From WLXB01 sp040221475 (GTDB lineage Bacteria; Pseudomonadota; Alphaproteobacteria; Rhodospirillales; Rhodospirillaceae), in assembly GCA_040221475.1 (NCBI GenBank), contig JAVKEJ010000053.1:124001-188000 (forward strand): DNA of 64,000 nucleotides. The letters run 5' to 3'. Made by a program: the position numbers and the translations under genes. The notes under the pieces were generated by a model. The model was not told where the DNA came from. It searched no databases and was given only the letters and a program-made list of their open reading frames with translations. Positions within the stretch are counted from its first letter, which is position 1. Each line of letters begins with the position of its first letter. Positions 1 to 9,208 of the stretch are shown here, piece after piece.

Positions 1-2
1 TT

Positions 3-1262
3 GTGTTGGAAGGACGTGACCGTGTCGGTGGTCGTCTCGAAAGTTTCCGTCACGTCGAAGGTCAGCCCGAAGCCGGGGGAGATTCCATCCTCGGCGGCTA
101 TGGCCGGGTGCGTAATCTGGTGGCCGAGCATAATCTTGAGCTGATCGACCACGCGCCACGCCGGGGCCTCTCACGCACCGAGATCGCCCTGGGCGGCAAA
201 GTCATTCCGCGCGCAGATTGGGCAGCGCATCCGTTGAACCATATGCCTGACGATGCCAAGTCGGCGTTTCCAGGCCGTCGCTTTTTTGAGTCTGTCGTCG
301 AGAAACAGTCGCCGCTGGAAAGTTTTGAATCCTGGGCGGAGGCACACACCAAAACACATGACCGCTCGGTTTATGCCTTCCTCAAAGACCAAGGGTGGAG
401 CGATGCCACCATTGAGCTTAACTACAACACCAATATCGGGCGCGGCACCTCGGCCCATGATTGCTCCATTCTCACCTGGTTTTTCCGCGTGGGATGGGAT
501 CAACTGCAAACTGATCTGGATGATGTTGCCCTGAAGGTTAAAGGCGGCAATCAGGCGTTGCCCGAATCCATGGCGGCCAAGCTGCCTGGAGATGTTCATC
601 TCAACAAAGCCATCGCGGCGATCAGCCAAGATGGCACGGGCGTTGAGGTCACCTGCGAAGACGGCAGCGTGTTTCGTGCCAAGCGCGTCATCAATTCCAC
701 GCCCTTGCCACCGCTCCGTTGGATTCACTTTGACCCGCTGCTGCCTCCTCAGCAGGCCGCCGCTATCAAAATGCTGCCCTCCATGTACATCAACAAAATC
801 GTGATGCGGGCCACAGACCCGTTTTGGGAGGATGATGGCTTTGGCCCCGGCATGTGGACCGACACAGTTGCCGGACAAGTTGCTGTCTTACGCCAACTCG
901 AAAATGACACGTCGGTCACCGGGCTTGTGGCCCGTGCTCGGGGTAATATGGCGCAAAAGCTCGACACCCTGGGCGCAGAGGCCGCGCAGGCGTTGGTGAT
1001 TTCTGAATATGAAAAACTCCGCCCCGCCGCCAAAGGCAAATTAGAAGCTGTGGCCTATAAATCCTGGGCGCAAGATCGCTTCGCCGGGGGCACCTGGATG
1101 GAATGGCAGCCTGGCCAGGTGCATCAGTATCAGCCGCACCTGGCAAAGGCGGCGGGACGCATTCATTTCTGTGGGGAACACACCGCGCAATCCAATCGCG
1201 GCATGGAAGCGGCAGCTGAGTCCGCCGAGCGCTGCGCCTTCGAAGTGTTAGATGTGCTTTAG
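3..1262 (+). CDS. Flavin amine oxidase (monoamine oxidase-like), 5' truncated by the window
   Basis: About 420 residues of an FAD-dependent amine oxidase/protoporphyrinogen-oxidase-type protein. The first visible residues (VLEGRDRVGGR) match the stretch that ends the FAD-binding Rossmann unit in this family, so the GxGxxG loop and true start lie before base 1. The first in-frame codon here is GTG, not a start. The C-terminus has the second FAD motif: 'IHFCGEHT' followed by 'RGMEAAAESAERCA', where monoamine oxidases have FAGE and the isoalloxazine-contact helix. Family members oxidise amines or related C-N/C-C bonds with O2. The substrate cannot be told. It converges on the cupin gene that ends 12 bases downstream. 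Family assignment is firm, function is not. Confidence 0.85.
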   Translation: MLEGRDRVGGRLESFRHVEGQPEAGGDSILGGYGRVRNLVAEHNLELIDHAPRRGLSRTEIALGGKVIPRADWAAHPLNHMPDDAKSAFPGRRFFESVVEKQSPLESFESWAEAHTKTHDRSVYAFLKDQGWSDATIELNYNTNIGRGTSAHDCSILTWFFRVGWDQLQTDLDDVALKVKGGNQALPESMAAKLPGDVHLNKAIAAISQDGTGVEVTCEDGSVFRAKRVINSTPLPPLRWIHFDPLLPPQQAAAIKMLPSMYINKIVMRATDPFWEDDGFGPGMWTDTVAGQVAVLRQLENDTSVTGLVARARGNMAQKLDTLGAEAAQALVISEYEKLRPAAKGKLEAVAYKSWAQDRFAGGTWMEWQPGQVHQYQPHLAKAAGRIHFCGEHTAQSNRGMEAAAESAERCAFEVLDVL

Positions 1263-1274
1263 AGGACTATCCAA

Positions 1275-1889
1275 CTACCCTAACAGATACGGAATTTGGT
1301 CCGGGCCGTAGTACTGCTCGACCGTGTTGTCTTTTTTGTAAAAAATATTCTGCACATAGGTGCCGCAACGTTGGCTGCGCACAATCACCGCCACGGTCGG
1401 GCCATCGCCATTGTACTCGGCGTGAATTTCCCACGGCTTAATGTAATCCACATAGCCGGGCGTGACATCGACAACCTCTGTTTCTTCTACTACCGCCGTC
1501 TCGGGCAGGTCGCCGGGGGCACCACCGTCGGTGCGGTTAAAGCGCAGCACCTGCTCGCCGCCATCAACCACGCCATAGAGCGTATAAGACTTGCCGTGAT
1601 CGTGAATGGTGGTTTTGGCGCTGGCCTTTTTGATCAGGCCATTGATGACAAAGCCGTAGTCGGGATCTTCATAAAACAACAGGTTGGCATGCTTGCCTTC
1701 CAGGCCCAGCTTGGCCGGGCTGGTGGGCCAGCCTTTGGCATGCTCATGCAGGGCCGGGTCGCGCACCATCTCTTGCAATAGCCCGCTGGCGTGTTCCCAA
1801 ATCTCGTCGTGATCCAGACCTTTTGCGAACAGGCCCCGGACCTCGGCCACAAAAGTTTCCACAGCAGGTAGCATCGGTTGTCTGTTCAT
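1275..1889 (-). CDS. Cupin-fold (cysteine-dioxygenase-like) metal protein
   Basis: About 204 residues. 'TIHDHGKSYTLYGVVDGGE' has the HxH...(E) cupin motif 1 look, and 'YIKPWEIHAEYNGDGPTVAVIVRS' fits the second metal-binding strand with a His. This double-stranded beta-helix layout is that of predicted metal-dependent enzymes related to cysteine dioxygenase. The frame is open 24 bases further upstream; I chose the ATG that begins MNRQPMLP because the extension is short and unlike the family. Substrate unknown. It is convergent with the amine oxidase gene, and its 5' region is shared with the divergent autotransporter gene. Confidence 0.65.
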   Translation of the reverse strand: MNRQPMLPAVETFVAEVRGLFAKGLDHDEIWEHASGLLQEMVRDPALHEHAKGWPTSPAKLGLEGKHANLLFYEDPDYGFVINGLIKKASAKTTIHDHGKSYTLYGVVDGGEQVLRFNRTDGGAPGDLPETAVVEETEVVDVTPGYVDYIKPWEIHAEYNGDGPTVAVIVRSQRCGTYVQNIFYKKDNTVEQYYGPDQIPYLLG

Positions 1890-2101
1890 GGTGCAGGGCT
1901 CCATTTTACGCAAGTAGGAGTATCACTTTAAGCCGCGAGAGGGCGTATCCCAATGTCGCACTGCACCATATCCGCTGGGCGATTATGCAACAGTTCGGGG
2001 AAATCGAACCCTAAATGACACCCTGGTGTGCATCTCTGTTTTTATGCGCCGACGCCTGTGCTTTACTAAAGGCCTCACGGAATTATGACGGGGTATCTGT
2101 T

Positions 2102-3925
2102 ATGCTGAACCATAATCTTAAAACGCTGTTCTCCAGTGTGGCCTTCGCCTTCGCCGTTGCCTCTGCAAATGCAGTGCCGTCAATGGCCCAACAGTTCAGC
2201 GGCCTCTATGTGTTCGGCGACAGTCTGTCTGATTCCGGTAACGCCTTTGCGCTGTCGGGTGGCACCAATCCGCCGAGCCCGCCTTACTTTAATGGCCGCG
2301 TGTCCAACGGTCCGGTCTGGGTCGAGAGCTTTGCGCCCGCGCTTGGGTTGACCTATAGCCAGTCGACCAACTTCGCCATTGCCGGTGCTGAGGCCGGGAG
2401 TCTTAACGCCATCGACGTTGGCAATCAGGTGCTTGGTTTTGTCGGTTCGGGCGGCACAGTGCCTGCAGATGCGCTGACGGTTGTGTGGGCCGGCAACAAT
2501 GATTTCCTGCGCAACGCCGCAACAACCCCGTCCAGCGTGTTAACCGCCAATGTGGTCACCAGCATCGGCACGGCCATTGGCACGCTGAATGCGTTTGGCG
2601 CACAGAACTTCCTCATTCCTAATTTGCCGAAGTTCGGTAGCACTCCGGGCGGCGCGTCCACCGGTCTCGGACCTCAGCTCAACCAGCTGGCCTCTTTTTA
2701 TAACACCAACCTGCACGAAACTTTAATCGGGCTTGAGTCGTCCCTGGGCGTCAATATTTTCATTATGGATATTGAAGGTCTGTTCGATGATGTGATCGCT
2801 AATCCTTCAGTGTATGGCTTGGTTAATGTCACGATTCCGTGTCTTGATGGCAGCGCACAACCCACCGGTGCGTGCCCGACTTCGGCGGCGGCAGATGCCA
2901 CTTTGTTTTGGGATGCCATTCACCCCACCGCAGCGGCCCATTCCGTGGTCTCGCAATTTGCCAGCGCCACCTTGGCGATGTTTGACCAGCCCCGCGTTGT
3001 GGCGAGCAACTCTTACATGGGGCCGATTATTCTGGAGGCCCAACGTCAGGGCACCGAACAACGCCTGATGACCGTCCGCTCAACCAGCAACGGGCAAAAC
3101 GCTCCGGCCAATGTGTATGTGTCGTATCGCATGGGCACCGGTGATCGCGATGACCGTCCAGCTGCGGCTGGATTTGACTATGACTATGACGTCATCACGC
3201 TCGGTATTGATAAATCGGTCGGGTCTGGCTGGGTGGTCGGGGCCTCTGTTGGTCTTGGCAACGGCGAAGTTGAAATGCTTACGGGCGAAGAAAACGAAGT
3301 CGAAAGTCTCATGGCGTCTGCCTATGTCAGCTTCAACGGTGAAAGCGGCGTCTTCATTGATTTGGCAGCTGGGGTTACGGCGGATGATTATGACACGGTC
3401 CGTGATACCTCGTTCGCCTTCCGGCCTACGGCGCTGGGGGAAACCAGCGGCACCAATGTTTCGATCAACGCAGACGTGGGATACACCATGGAAGCGGGCG
3501 GGTTCCGCATTGGTCCGTTCGCGGGCGTGCGCTATGTCTCCAGTGATATCAGTGCTTATGAAGAAACCGGGGCCGAGATGCTCAATCTGACGGTGCTTGA
3601 TCAACGCACCAGTGGGATCGTTGGGGCTGTCGGATTTGAGCTTGGCGGCGCCTATTCCTCCCGCGATATTCAGATTATCCCGACCATCCGCGTGGCTTAT
3701 GAAACAGAGCTGGACAGCATCGGCTATGGGGCCAGCATCCAAACGTCCACAGGTCAAATCGCCACCATCGGGCGTGGTGATTATTCCGACAATCGCATTG
3801 TTACCAATGCGGGGCTGGCGCTGGTGGGTAACCGGTTTTCGGTCTCTGTCAGCTATCAGGGCACAATTGATTATTCAGACGGCAAAGACGAAGCGATATT
3901 AGGACGCCTTTCTTACGCGTTTTAA
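2102..3925 (+). CDS. GDSL-family esterase/lipase autotransporter
   Basis: A secreted type Va autotransporter, about 607 residues from the ATG that begins MLNHNLKTLF; this start gives a clean signal peptide (cleavage near SMAQQ), while the frame upstream of it is not signal-like. The passenger is a GDSL hydrolase: block I GDSLSDSGN (nucleophile Ser41), GNND around residues 131-134 (oxyanion Asn), and DAIHP with Asp271 and His274. From about residue 350 to the end the protein alternates beta strands and closes with the aromatic C-terminus LSYAF, as expected for an outer-membrane autotransporter beta-domain. The passenger therefore faces the cell surface and should hydrolyse lipid or ester substrates. 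Homologues include EstA/ApeE-type esterases. Confidence 0.92.
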   Translation: MLNHNLKTLFSSVAFAFAVASANAVPSMAQQFSGLYVFGDSLSDSGNAFALSGGTNPPSPPYFNGRVSNGPVWVESFAPALGLTYSQSTNFAIAGAEAGSLNAIDVGNQVLGFVGSGGTVPADALTVVWAGNNDFLRNAATTPSSVLTANVVTSIGTAIGTLNAFGAQNFLIPNLPKFGSTPGGASTGLGPQLNQLASFYNTNLHETLIGLESSLGVNIFIMDIEGLFDDVIANPSVYGLVNVTIPCLDGSAQPTGACPTSAAADATLFWDAIHPTAAAHSVVSQFASATLAMFDQPRVVASNSYMGPIILEAQRQGTEQRLMTVRSTSNGQNAPANVYVSYRMGTGDRDDRPAAAGFDYDYDVITLGIDKSVGSGWVVGASVGLGNGEVEMLTGEENEVESLMASAYVSFNGESGVFIDLAAGVTADDYDTVRDTSFAFRPTALGETSGTNVSINADVGYTMEAGGFRIGPFAGVRYVSSDISAYEETGAEMLNLTVLDQRTSGIVGAVGFELGGAYSSRDIQIIPTIRVAYETELDSIGYGASIQTSTGQIATIGRGDYSDNRIVTNAGLALVGNRFSVSVSYQGTIDYSDGKDEAILGRLSYAF

Positions 3926-4006
3926 ATCAGCCAAGTCTCAACGATTTCCAGGACGCCCGAGGTGTGATGTTGGAGTAGTATATCCTTCTTGAAGTAGGAA
4001 ATTGCT

Positions 4007-4981
4007 ATGATAACGCGTCGGCAATTCGCGGGCCTTGGACTTGGTTTAACGACCCTATCCGCAGCGGGCGGACTTGCGGCGTTGTCTTACCGCAGGACTC
4101 TTAGGCAGGCCCGCGCAAATATTGAGCATGGCAACAGCACAATAGTACCCAGTCGCTTTGGTTCCCTAGAATATGCTGAGATGGGTGAGGGTCCCCCCTT
4201 TTTGATGATCCATGGAACAGGTGGTGGCTTTGATCAAGGGTTGTACTTTGCGAAGCGGCTCGCCGCATCTGGATATCGGATCATTGCGCCGTCGCGTTTT
4301 GGGTATCTCCGTTCTGCAATGCCGCCTGATCCGTCACCTCAAAACCAAGCCGACGCGTTGGTTGATCTTCTTGATGTGCTTGGTATCGAAAAAGCAGCTA
4401 TCGCTGGTGGGTCCGCCGGTGCGCTCTCGGCGCTGGAGTTCGCCATTCGGCATCCTGGGCGCTGTGCCGCTTTAATCCCGATTGTACCAGCGACATATGC
4501 CCCCAATCGTCCGCCCGCGCGGCCTTGGAGTCCGCTGCAAAATCTTATTGCTCAGAATGTCTTGCAGTCAGATTTTCTGTTTTGGACGGCAATCACAATC
4601 ATACCAGACGTGATTATAGAAACGTTGCTGGCAACGGATTCTGGCTTGGTCTCAGCCGCACCCCCATCTGAACAGCAACGTGTTTTAAACATACTGCACG
4701 GCATTCTACCGGTCAGCGACCGGGCGGAAGGATTACTCAATGACGCCCGTCAGGCCGGAAACCCTCCTCCGGCCATGCTCACCAAAATTACAGCGCCGAC
4801 TTTGGCAATTTCGCTAGAAGATGATCGTTTCTTAACCGTTGATGCGGCGCGACATATCGCTGCCCAAGTGGCAGGCGCACGGCTGATCGTTTACCGGCAA
4901 GGCGGTCATGTCTGGGTGGGACATGATAGAGAGATTTTTGACTCCGTCACAGGATTTCTAGCGGATATTGGGTTTGCTTGA
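4007..4981 (+). CDS. Alpha/beta-fold hydrolase with Tat-like leader
   Basis: 324 residues. The N-terminus MITRRQFAGLGLG followed by a hydrophobic stretch looks like a twin-arginine leader or N-terminal anchor. The hydrolase core shows an HGTGGG oxyanion loop near residue 69, nucleophile elbow GGSAG (Ser136), a likely acid in LEDDRF (Asp272/273) and catalytic His301 in GGHVW. All triad positions are therefore present. Substrate unknown; carboxylesterase, epoxide or C-C hydrolases share this layout. A purine-rich ribosome site (aagtagga) lies just before the ATG. It stands alone, converging with the VOC gene. Confidence 0.85.
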   Translation: MITRRQFAGLGLGLTTLSAAGGLAALSYRRTLRQARANIEHGNSTIVPSRFGSLEYAEMGEGPPFLMIHGTGGGFDQGLYFAKRLAASGYRIIAPSRFGYLRSAMPPDPSPQNQADALVDLLDVLGIEKAAIAGGSAGALSALEFAIRHPGRCAALIPIVPATYAPNRPPARPWSPLQNLIAQNVLQSDFLFWTAITIIPDVIIETLLATDSGLVSAAPPSEQQRVLNILHGILPVSDRAEGLLNDARQAGNPPPAMLTKITAPTLAISLEDDRFLTVDAARHIAAQVAGARLIVYRQGGHVWVGHDREIFDSVTGFLADIGFA

Positions 4982-4998
4982 TGCGAATTTAAACCAGC

Positions 4999-5526
4999 CT
5001 ATTCAGGCTCGCCTTGCCATTCCCCAGCCCATTTCTCCGGCTTATCGCCCTCAACCGCTTTGGCAGGGTCCCATTCGATCAGGTTGATCTTTTCGCCATC
5101 GGGACCGCGCAGGGCCATTTCCCGCTGTTTCACATAGCCCCGGACCCGCAGCCGGGCCGGTTCACAGACAAGGGTGTGCGGGTGGTCTTTGGCGCGCAGG
5201 ACGACTTCATCCAGATCGCTGCAGTAAAACACCATGCACAGTTCGCCGAGGTTACAGCCCTCGCTGTCCCGCTTGATTTTGGGCGGCTCCGGGTTTTTCA
5301 CCTCAAACAGCCCGACCATGCCGTAGGCTGAATAGTCTGGATGCTTCAGCACGCAGACCCGGGTGGTTACGCCCTCTGGCATACCGATGAACTCGTGCAT
5401 GTTGCCGCCAACCGCCGTGCCTTCTGAGTAGACCTCGGTCAGGCCCAACACCTGAGTGTAAAATGCTTTGGATTGCTCTAAATTTGACACCTGTAAAGCG
5501 GCGCGGACCATCTGACTGAGTTTCAT
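4999..5526 (-). CDS. VOC/glyoxalase-fold protein
   Basis: A 175-residue protein starting MKLSQMVRAALQVSNLEQSK: the first beta strand and 'SKAFYTQVLGLTEV' helix of a vicinal-oxygen-chelate module. A second half begins near 'LGELCMVFYCSDLDEVVLRA', giving the paired babbab units of the glyoxalase I fold, and 'MALRGPDGEKINLIEWDP' is the usual last strand with a Glu ligand. The open frame extends 112 residues upstream, but that part is unlike VOC proteins and overlaps the divergent Tat-methyltransferase gene. The start used has AGGA about 5 bases before it. Possible roles are glyoxalase, dioxygenase or isomerase; unresolved. Confidence 0.8.
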   Translation of the reverse strand: MKLSQMVRAALQVSNLEQSKAFYTQVLGLTEVYSEGTAVGGNMHEFIGMPEGVTTRVCVLKHPDYSAYGMVGLFEVKNPEPPKIKRDSEGCNLGELCMVFYCSDLDEVVLRAKDHPHTLVCEPARLRVRGYVKQREMALRGPDGEKINLIEWDPAKAVEGDKPEKWAGEWQGEPE

Positions 5527-5767
5527 AGTTTTTCCTAATAGGGGCCGATTCCCAACCATCGGGAAGGGCTTTCGCCTCAAATGAGTCATTGTGTTCAGAG
5601 TATAGGTTTTCCGGGCCTTTGCGTGAACCTGCTTTACGACAAAAGCGCATACCAGGACCGTTTTACGAAACATTGCAAAACTAAGGCTGATAGATGCCGA
5701 ATAGGTTTTCTCATCTGCTCCGTTTTTGCTAGATTTTTGAGGATTATTTTTCAGGAGGAGAGACCAG

Positions 5768-6973
5768 ATGTTAGACCGCCGTTCACTGTTTGCCGCCACA
5801 GCTGCCGTGGGTTCTTTTGTGGGCGCCGCCTTTGGCAGCCGTAAAGCGGCCGCCGCCACCACTTATGCCACTAACCGTACTCTTCCGGGTGAAGTTGAGC
5901 CTCGTGGCACCGATGGTCGGCACGAGCGTCTCCCCACCCTGCACATGGAAAGCCAGCATGATTTCCATTCCGGGTTCCGCATGTGGCATTCAAACCAAGC
6001 CAACAAGGCCGCCCAACAGCGGGTCGAAAAGATCATGGAAGAAAAGGGTTTGGACAAACGGGCCGCCATGAGCATCGAAGAGGCCCTGCCGCTCATCGAA
6101 AACGATCATGTGGTCGCCACCAGTGGCCGCACCTGGATCAGCAACCAGATGATCATGTGGAAGGGCATGCAGGACTATTATCACGAGCATGCGGATGCCT
6201 ATCTGGCCGAGATGGAAGCCACCGACAACATCGGTCCCGGCACCCTGGAACTCAATCCTGGTATGGAAATTCCGAAGTACACCAAGCATGAAATTCACAT
6301 GCAGCCTGGGGGCTATGTGGGGGATGAGTTTGCTGGTCATATGTATCACTACGGCACCAACAATTTTTACACCGGTGGCCGCGGCGAAAACGAGCAGGAT
6401 CAAATTCACATCAGCACTGCCGAACGCATGCCGCTGCCGGAAGATGGCAAGGTCAAACGCATTCTGGTGCAGGGCTGTGGCCCCGGCCAGTTGACGGTGG
6501 CGTTGAAAGAACGTTTTCCCGAAGCTGAAGTCTGGGGCATTGATGTCGGTGGGCCGCTGGTCCGTTACGGTCATATGCGCGCCGTTGAACTGGGTGTGGA
6601 TGTCAATTTTGCCCAGCGTCTGGCGGAAGATACCAAGTTCCCGGATGAGCACTTCGATATTGTGACCTCTTTCATTATTCATCACGAATTGCCGGCCGAT
6701 AAAACCCGCGAAGTGTTCCGTGAAGCCCATCGCGTTACCCGCAAGGGCGGCTACTTCTATCCGATCGATTTTCGTACCCGGCCGCAGAACAATCCGGCTT
6801 ATGCCCAATACCGCACGTGGTGGGATCACCGTTGGAACACCGAAGTGTGGAGCCGCGAGTTCCGTAGCATCAACCTGGAAGACGAACTGGTGAACGCCGG
6901 GTTCAAACTTAAGGAAGATGCCAAGGCGGTGCTTCCTGGGTTCGGTGTTCGGCACGCCATAAAAGAAGCCTAA
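5768..6973 (+). CDS. SAM-dependent methyltransferase-like protein with Tat signal peptide
   Basis: 401 residues preceded by a strong ribosome site (AGGAGGAG, 5753-5760). The leader has DRRSLF at residues 3-8, then a hydrophobic Ala-rich segment ending near AAAA at residue 30: a twin-arginine signal. The C-terminal half is a class I methyltransferase: motif I ILVQGCGPGQL (residues 232-242), an acidic end of strand 2 (WGIDVGG), 'FDIVTSFIIHHEL' as post-motif, and 'RVTRKGGYFYPIDF' as motif III. Residues 40-225 are an N-terminal region I do not recognise. A Tat-exported SAM enzyme is odd because SAM is cytoplasmic; it may be anchored facing inwards, or the fold may be reused. A terminator follows. 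Confidence 0.8.
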   Translation: MLDRRSLFAATAAVGSFVGAAFGSRKAAAATTYATNRTLPGEVEPRGTDGRHERLPTLHMESQHDFHSGFRMWHSNQANKAAQQRVEKIMEEKGLDKRAAMSIEEALPLIENDHVVATSGRTWISNQMIMWKGMQDYYHEHADAYLAEMEATDNIGPGTLELNPGMEIPKYTKHEIHMQPGGYVGDEFAGHMYHYGTNNFYTGGRGENEQDQIHISTAERMPLPEDGKVKRILVQGCGPGQLTVALKERFPEAEVWGIDVGGPLVRYGHMRAVELGVDVNFAQRLAEDTKFPDEHFDIVTSFIIHHELPADKTREVFREAHRVTRKGGYFYPIDFRTRPQNNPAYAQYRTWWDHRWNTEVWSREFRSINLEDELVNAGFKLKEDAKAVLPGFGVRHAIKEA

Positions 6974-6998
6974 AACAAAACAAACATGATCACTTGGG

Positions 6999-7025
6999 AA
7001 ACCCCGCTGATACGCGGGGTTTTTC
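6999..7025 (+). terminator. Rho-independent terminator of the Tat-methyltransferase gene
   Basis: A GC stem (ACCCCGC, loop TGATAC, GCGGGGT) is followed by a run of T, 26 bases after the stop codon. The geometry is that of a factor-independent terminator on the plus strand. Confidence 0.85.
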
Positions 7026-7088
7026 ATTTGTGGACACCCGTGCATAAAACATCTCACTGTGGGGGTATGGATCAAGATAGGGTAGGGT

Positions 7089-9200
7089 ATGATTCGGTTC
7101 TGTAGCTCAGGTATTGCGACGGTTATCATTGGTTTCATGGGGTTCGCAGCCCTGGCGCAAGAACCTGAAGTGCGCGAACGCACGGCGGATGAAACATCGT
7201 CTGTCGTTGTGTACGAAGCGGATTATTTTGCGCCCTATAACCCTATCACTGTTGAGGACATGCTCAACCGCATCCCTGGCACTGAAGGTGTGGTGGGAAA
7301 TTTTAACCAGGAGCAGGAAGAACGCCGCGGCTTAAGGTCGAACACCGATCAGATCATGATTGATGGCAAGCGGTTAACCGGGAAAGAAAACGAGGGCGGC
7401 AGCTTTCTCGAGCGCTTCCCGGCAAAATCTGTCGCCCGCATTGAGTTGATCACTGGCAATGTCCGGGAACTGGATACGGATGTGGGCGTGCGCGTGATTA
7501 ACGTTGTTCTCAAAGAAGGTGCAGGCTCAGGCAGCGGTTATGCCCAAGTCGGTGTCTTTGCGTTTTCCGATGGTCCCGCGCAACCCATGGGCAGCATTGC
7601 TTACAATGGCTCCGCCGGAAATTTATCTTATACATTTTCTGCACAAACCAGGCCCGGTCAATCGCCAACCGATGTGATTGATATCATCACCACGCCCAAT
7701 GGTGAACGGACGGGTGTCATTGAAGAAGAGCGCCGCCAAAAACAAAGACAATACGAGGCGCGAAGCGCGCTGACTTACAATTGGGAGGGCGGTCAAACGC
7801 TCCAGGTCAACGGTCTTTTTAACACGTTTCCCCTCGACAACGACGACACCACGGTCACTTTTATTGATCCAGGTACTGGCACGCTGATCCAGCAGGACAC
7901 TGTGGTGGATAACATCACGGGCAAAGACAACACCTGGGAAATTAGCGGCGACTATAGCCAGGCGCTCAGTAAATCGATGAATTTCACGGGCTTGTTTATT
8001 TACTCCCGGGCGACCGAGGACCGCGACAACGAAAATTTCGCACGGATTGGGGATGACCTTGTTATTCAGGGCGGCGATGGTCGCGACGAGACAAGCACAG
8101 AAAAAATTCTGCGTGGGACCGTCAATTGGAACATTGCCAAAAAGCACGATCTAGAAATTGGCGTCGAAGGGGCCATTAACACCCTCGACAAAGACCTGAA
8201 TTTCTTTTCCGTCGTTGGCGGGGTGCCTGTCGATATTCCCATCATCAACAGCGATCAACGCATCACTGAAGACCGCATTGAGGGCTTTAGCACCTACAGT
8301 TGGAAACCCATAGATGGTCTGGAAATTGAAACCGGTCTGGCCGCTGAATATTCTGACCTGACCCAGATCGGAAGTGACGTGGGCACCGAGCGGTCGTTCA
8401 CCTTCGTCAAGCCAAGCGTGGACATCTGGTACAACGCCATTCCCGATACGCAACTGTGGTTTTCGGCCCGGCGCGATGTGGGCCAACTGGACTTCGATGA
8501 CTTTGTCGCTACTGTTAATCGTGAAGACAACGAGGTTCTCTCTGGAAACCCCAATCTGGCACCAGAAAAATCCTGGGACTTTGAAGTGGGGGCCGAGCGC
8601 CGCCTCAATAATGGGGTCGGCGTGGTCAATGGCCGCGTGTTCTATCGCCGCGTCAATGACGTCAAAGATCTCATTCCCTTTGGCCTCACGGATTCCCAAC
8701 CTGGTAATCTAGGCAGTGGCGATCATTACGGGGTCGAGGTGGAAACCAGTATCCGTTTTGGCCGCTTTACCAATGTGGATGCGGTGGTGAGTGGATCGGT
8801 CTTGTTGCAGGATTCAAAAGTCGAAGACCCCTTTACCGGTGTTAAACGCCGCTTCGGTAACCAGCACGAATATGAATACAAAATGGAAGCCCGCCATGAC
8901 CTACAGGCATTTGGGACATCCTATGGCTTTGATTTGTCCAAGAAAGGCCCTCAGTTGGAAAGCGATGTGATTGAGTTTGACCGTAAGTCCGTCACACTGG
9001 ATGCTCGTATTTTTCTGGAACAAACAATTATGGAGGGCACGATCCTCCGTTTGTTCTGGGCCAATATGCTCGAGGTCACCAACAAACGGGTCCGCACTAT
9101 TTTTACTCCGAATCAGGCCAGCGGTAACATCGACCGTATCGAGTTTCGGGAGGCCGAGCGCGGTTGGATTGCGGGGTTCCGCCTCAGATCGTCATTTTAG
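7089..9200 (+). CDS. TonB-dependent receptor/outer-membrane beta-barrel with plug domain
   Basis: 703 residues with a signal peptide (MIRFCSSGIATVIIGFMGFAALA). The plug domain is visible as 'TVEDMLNRIPGTEG', 'LRSNTDQIMIDGKRL' and 'SVARIELITGN', matching the conserved plug elements of TonB-dependent receptors. The remainder is a long alternating beta-strand barrel with the segment 'NEVLSGNPNLAPEKSWDFEVGAE', typical of the receptor C-terminal third, and a terminal Phe (RLRSSF). I see no clear TonB box at the mature N-terminus. It imports an unidentified ligand across the outer membrane. The next gene starts 8 bases after its stop, so the two are probably co-transcribed. Confidence 0.85.
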   Translation: MIRFCSSGIATVIIGFMGFAALAQEPEVRERTADETSSVVVYEADYFAPYNPITVEDMLNRIPGTEGVVGNFNQEQEERRGLRSNTDQIMIDGKRLTGKENEGGSFLERFPAKSVARIELITGNVRELDTDVGVRVINVVLKEGAGSGSGYAQVGVFAFSDGPAQPMGSIAYNGSAGNLSYTFSAQTRPGQSPTDVIDIITTPNGERTGVIEEERRQKQRQYEARSALTYNWEGGQTLQVNGLFNTFPLDNDDTTVTFIDPGTGTLIQQDTVVDNITGKDNTWEISGDYSQALSKSMNFTGLFIYSRATEDRDNENFARIGDDLVIQGGDGRDETSTEKILRGTVNWNIAKKHDLEIGVEGAINTLDKDLNFFSVVGGVPVDIPIINSDQRITEDRIEGFSTYSWKPIDGLEIETGLAAEYSDLTQIGSDVGTERSFTFVKPSVDIWYNAIPDTQLWFSARRDVGQLDFDDFVATVNREDNEVLSGNPNLAPEKSWDFEVGAERRLNNGVGVVNGRVFYRRVNDVKDLIPFGLTDSQPGNLGSGDHYGVEVETSIRFGRFTNVDAVVSGSVLLQDSKVEDPFTGVKRRFGNQHEYEYKMEARHDLQAFGTSYGFDLSKKGPQLESDVIEFDRKSVTLDARIFLEQTIMEGTILRLFWANMLEVTNKRVRTIFTPNQASGNIDRIEFREAERGWIAGFRLRSSF

Positions 9201-9208
9201 GAGATAAC

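Noticed and set aside
2015..2101. N-terminal extension of the GDSL autotransporter
   Set aside because: The first 29 codons precede a clean signal-peptide start and have no export-like pattern.
5990..7183. 397-codon minus-strand frame opposite the Tat-methyltransferase gene
   Set aside because: It runs antisense to a gene with clear motifs and matches its codon-position pattern; the protein text is low in recognisable structure.
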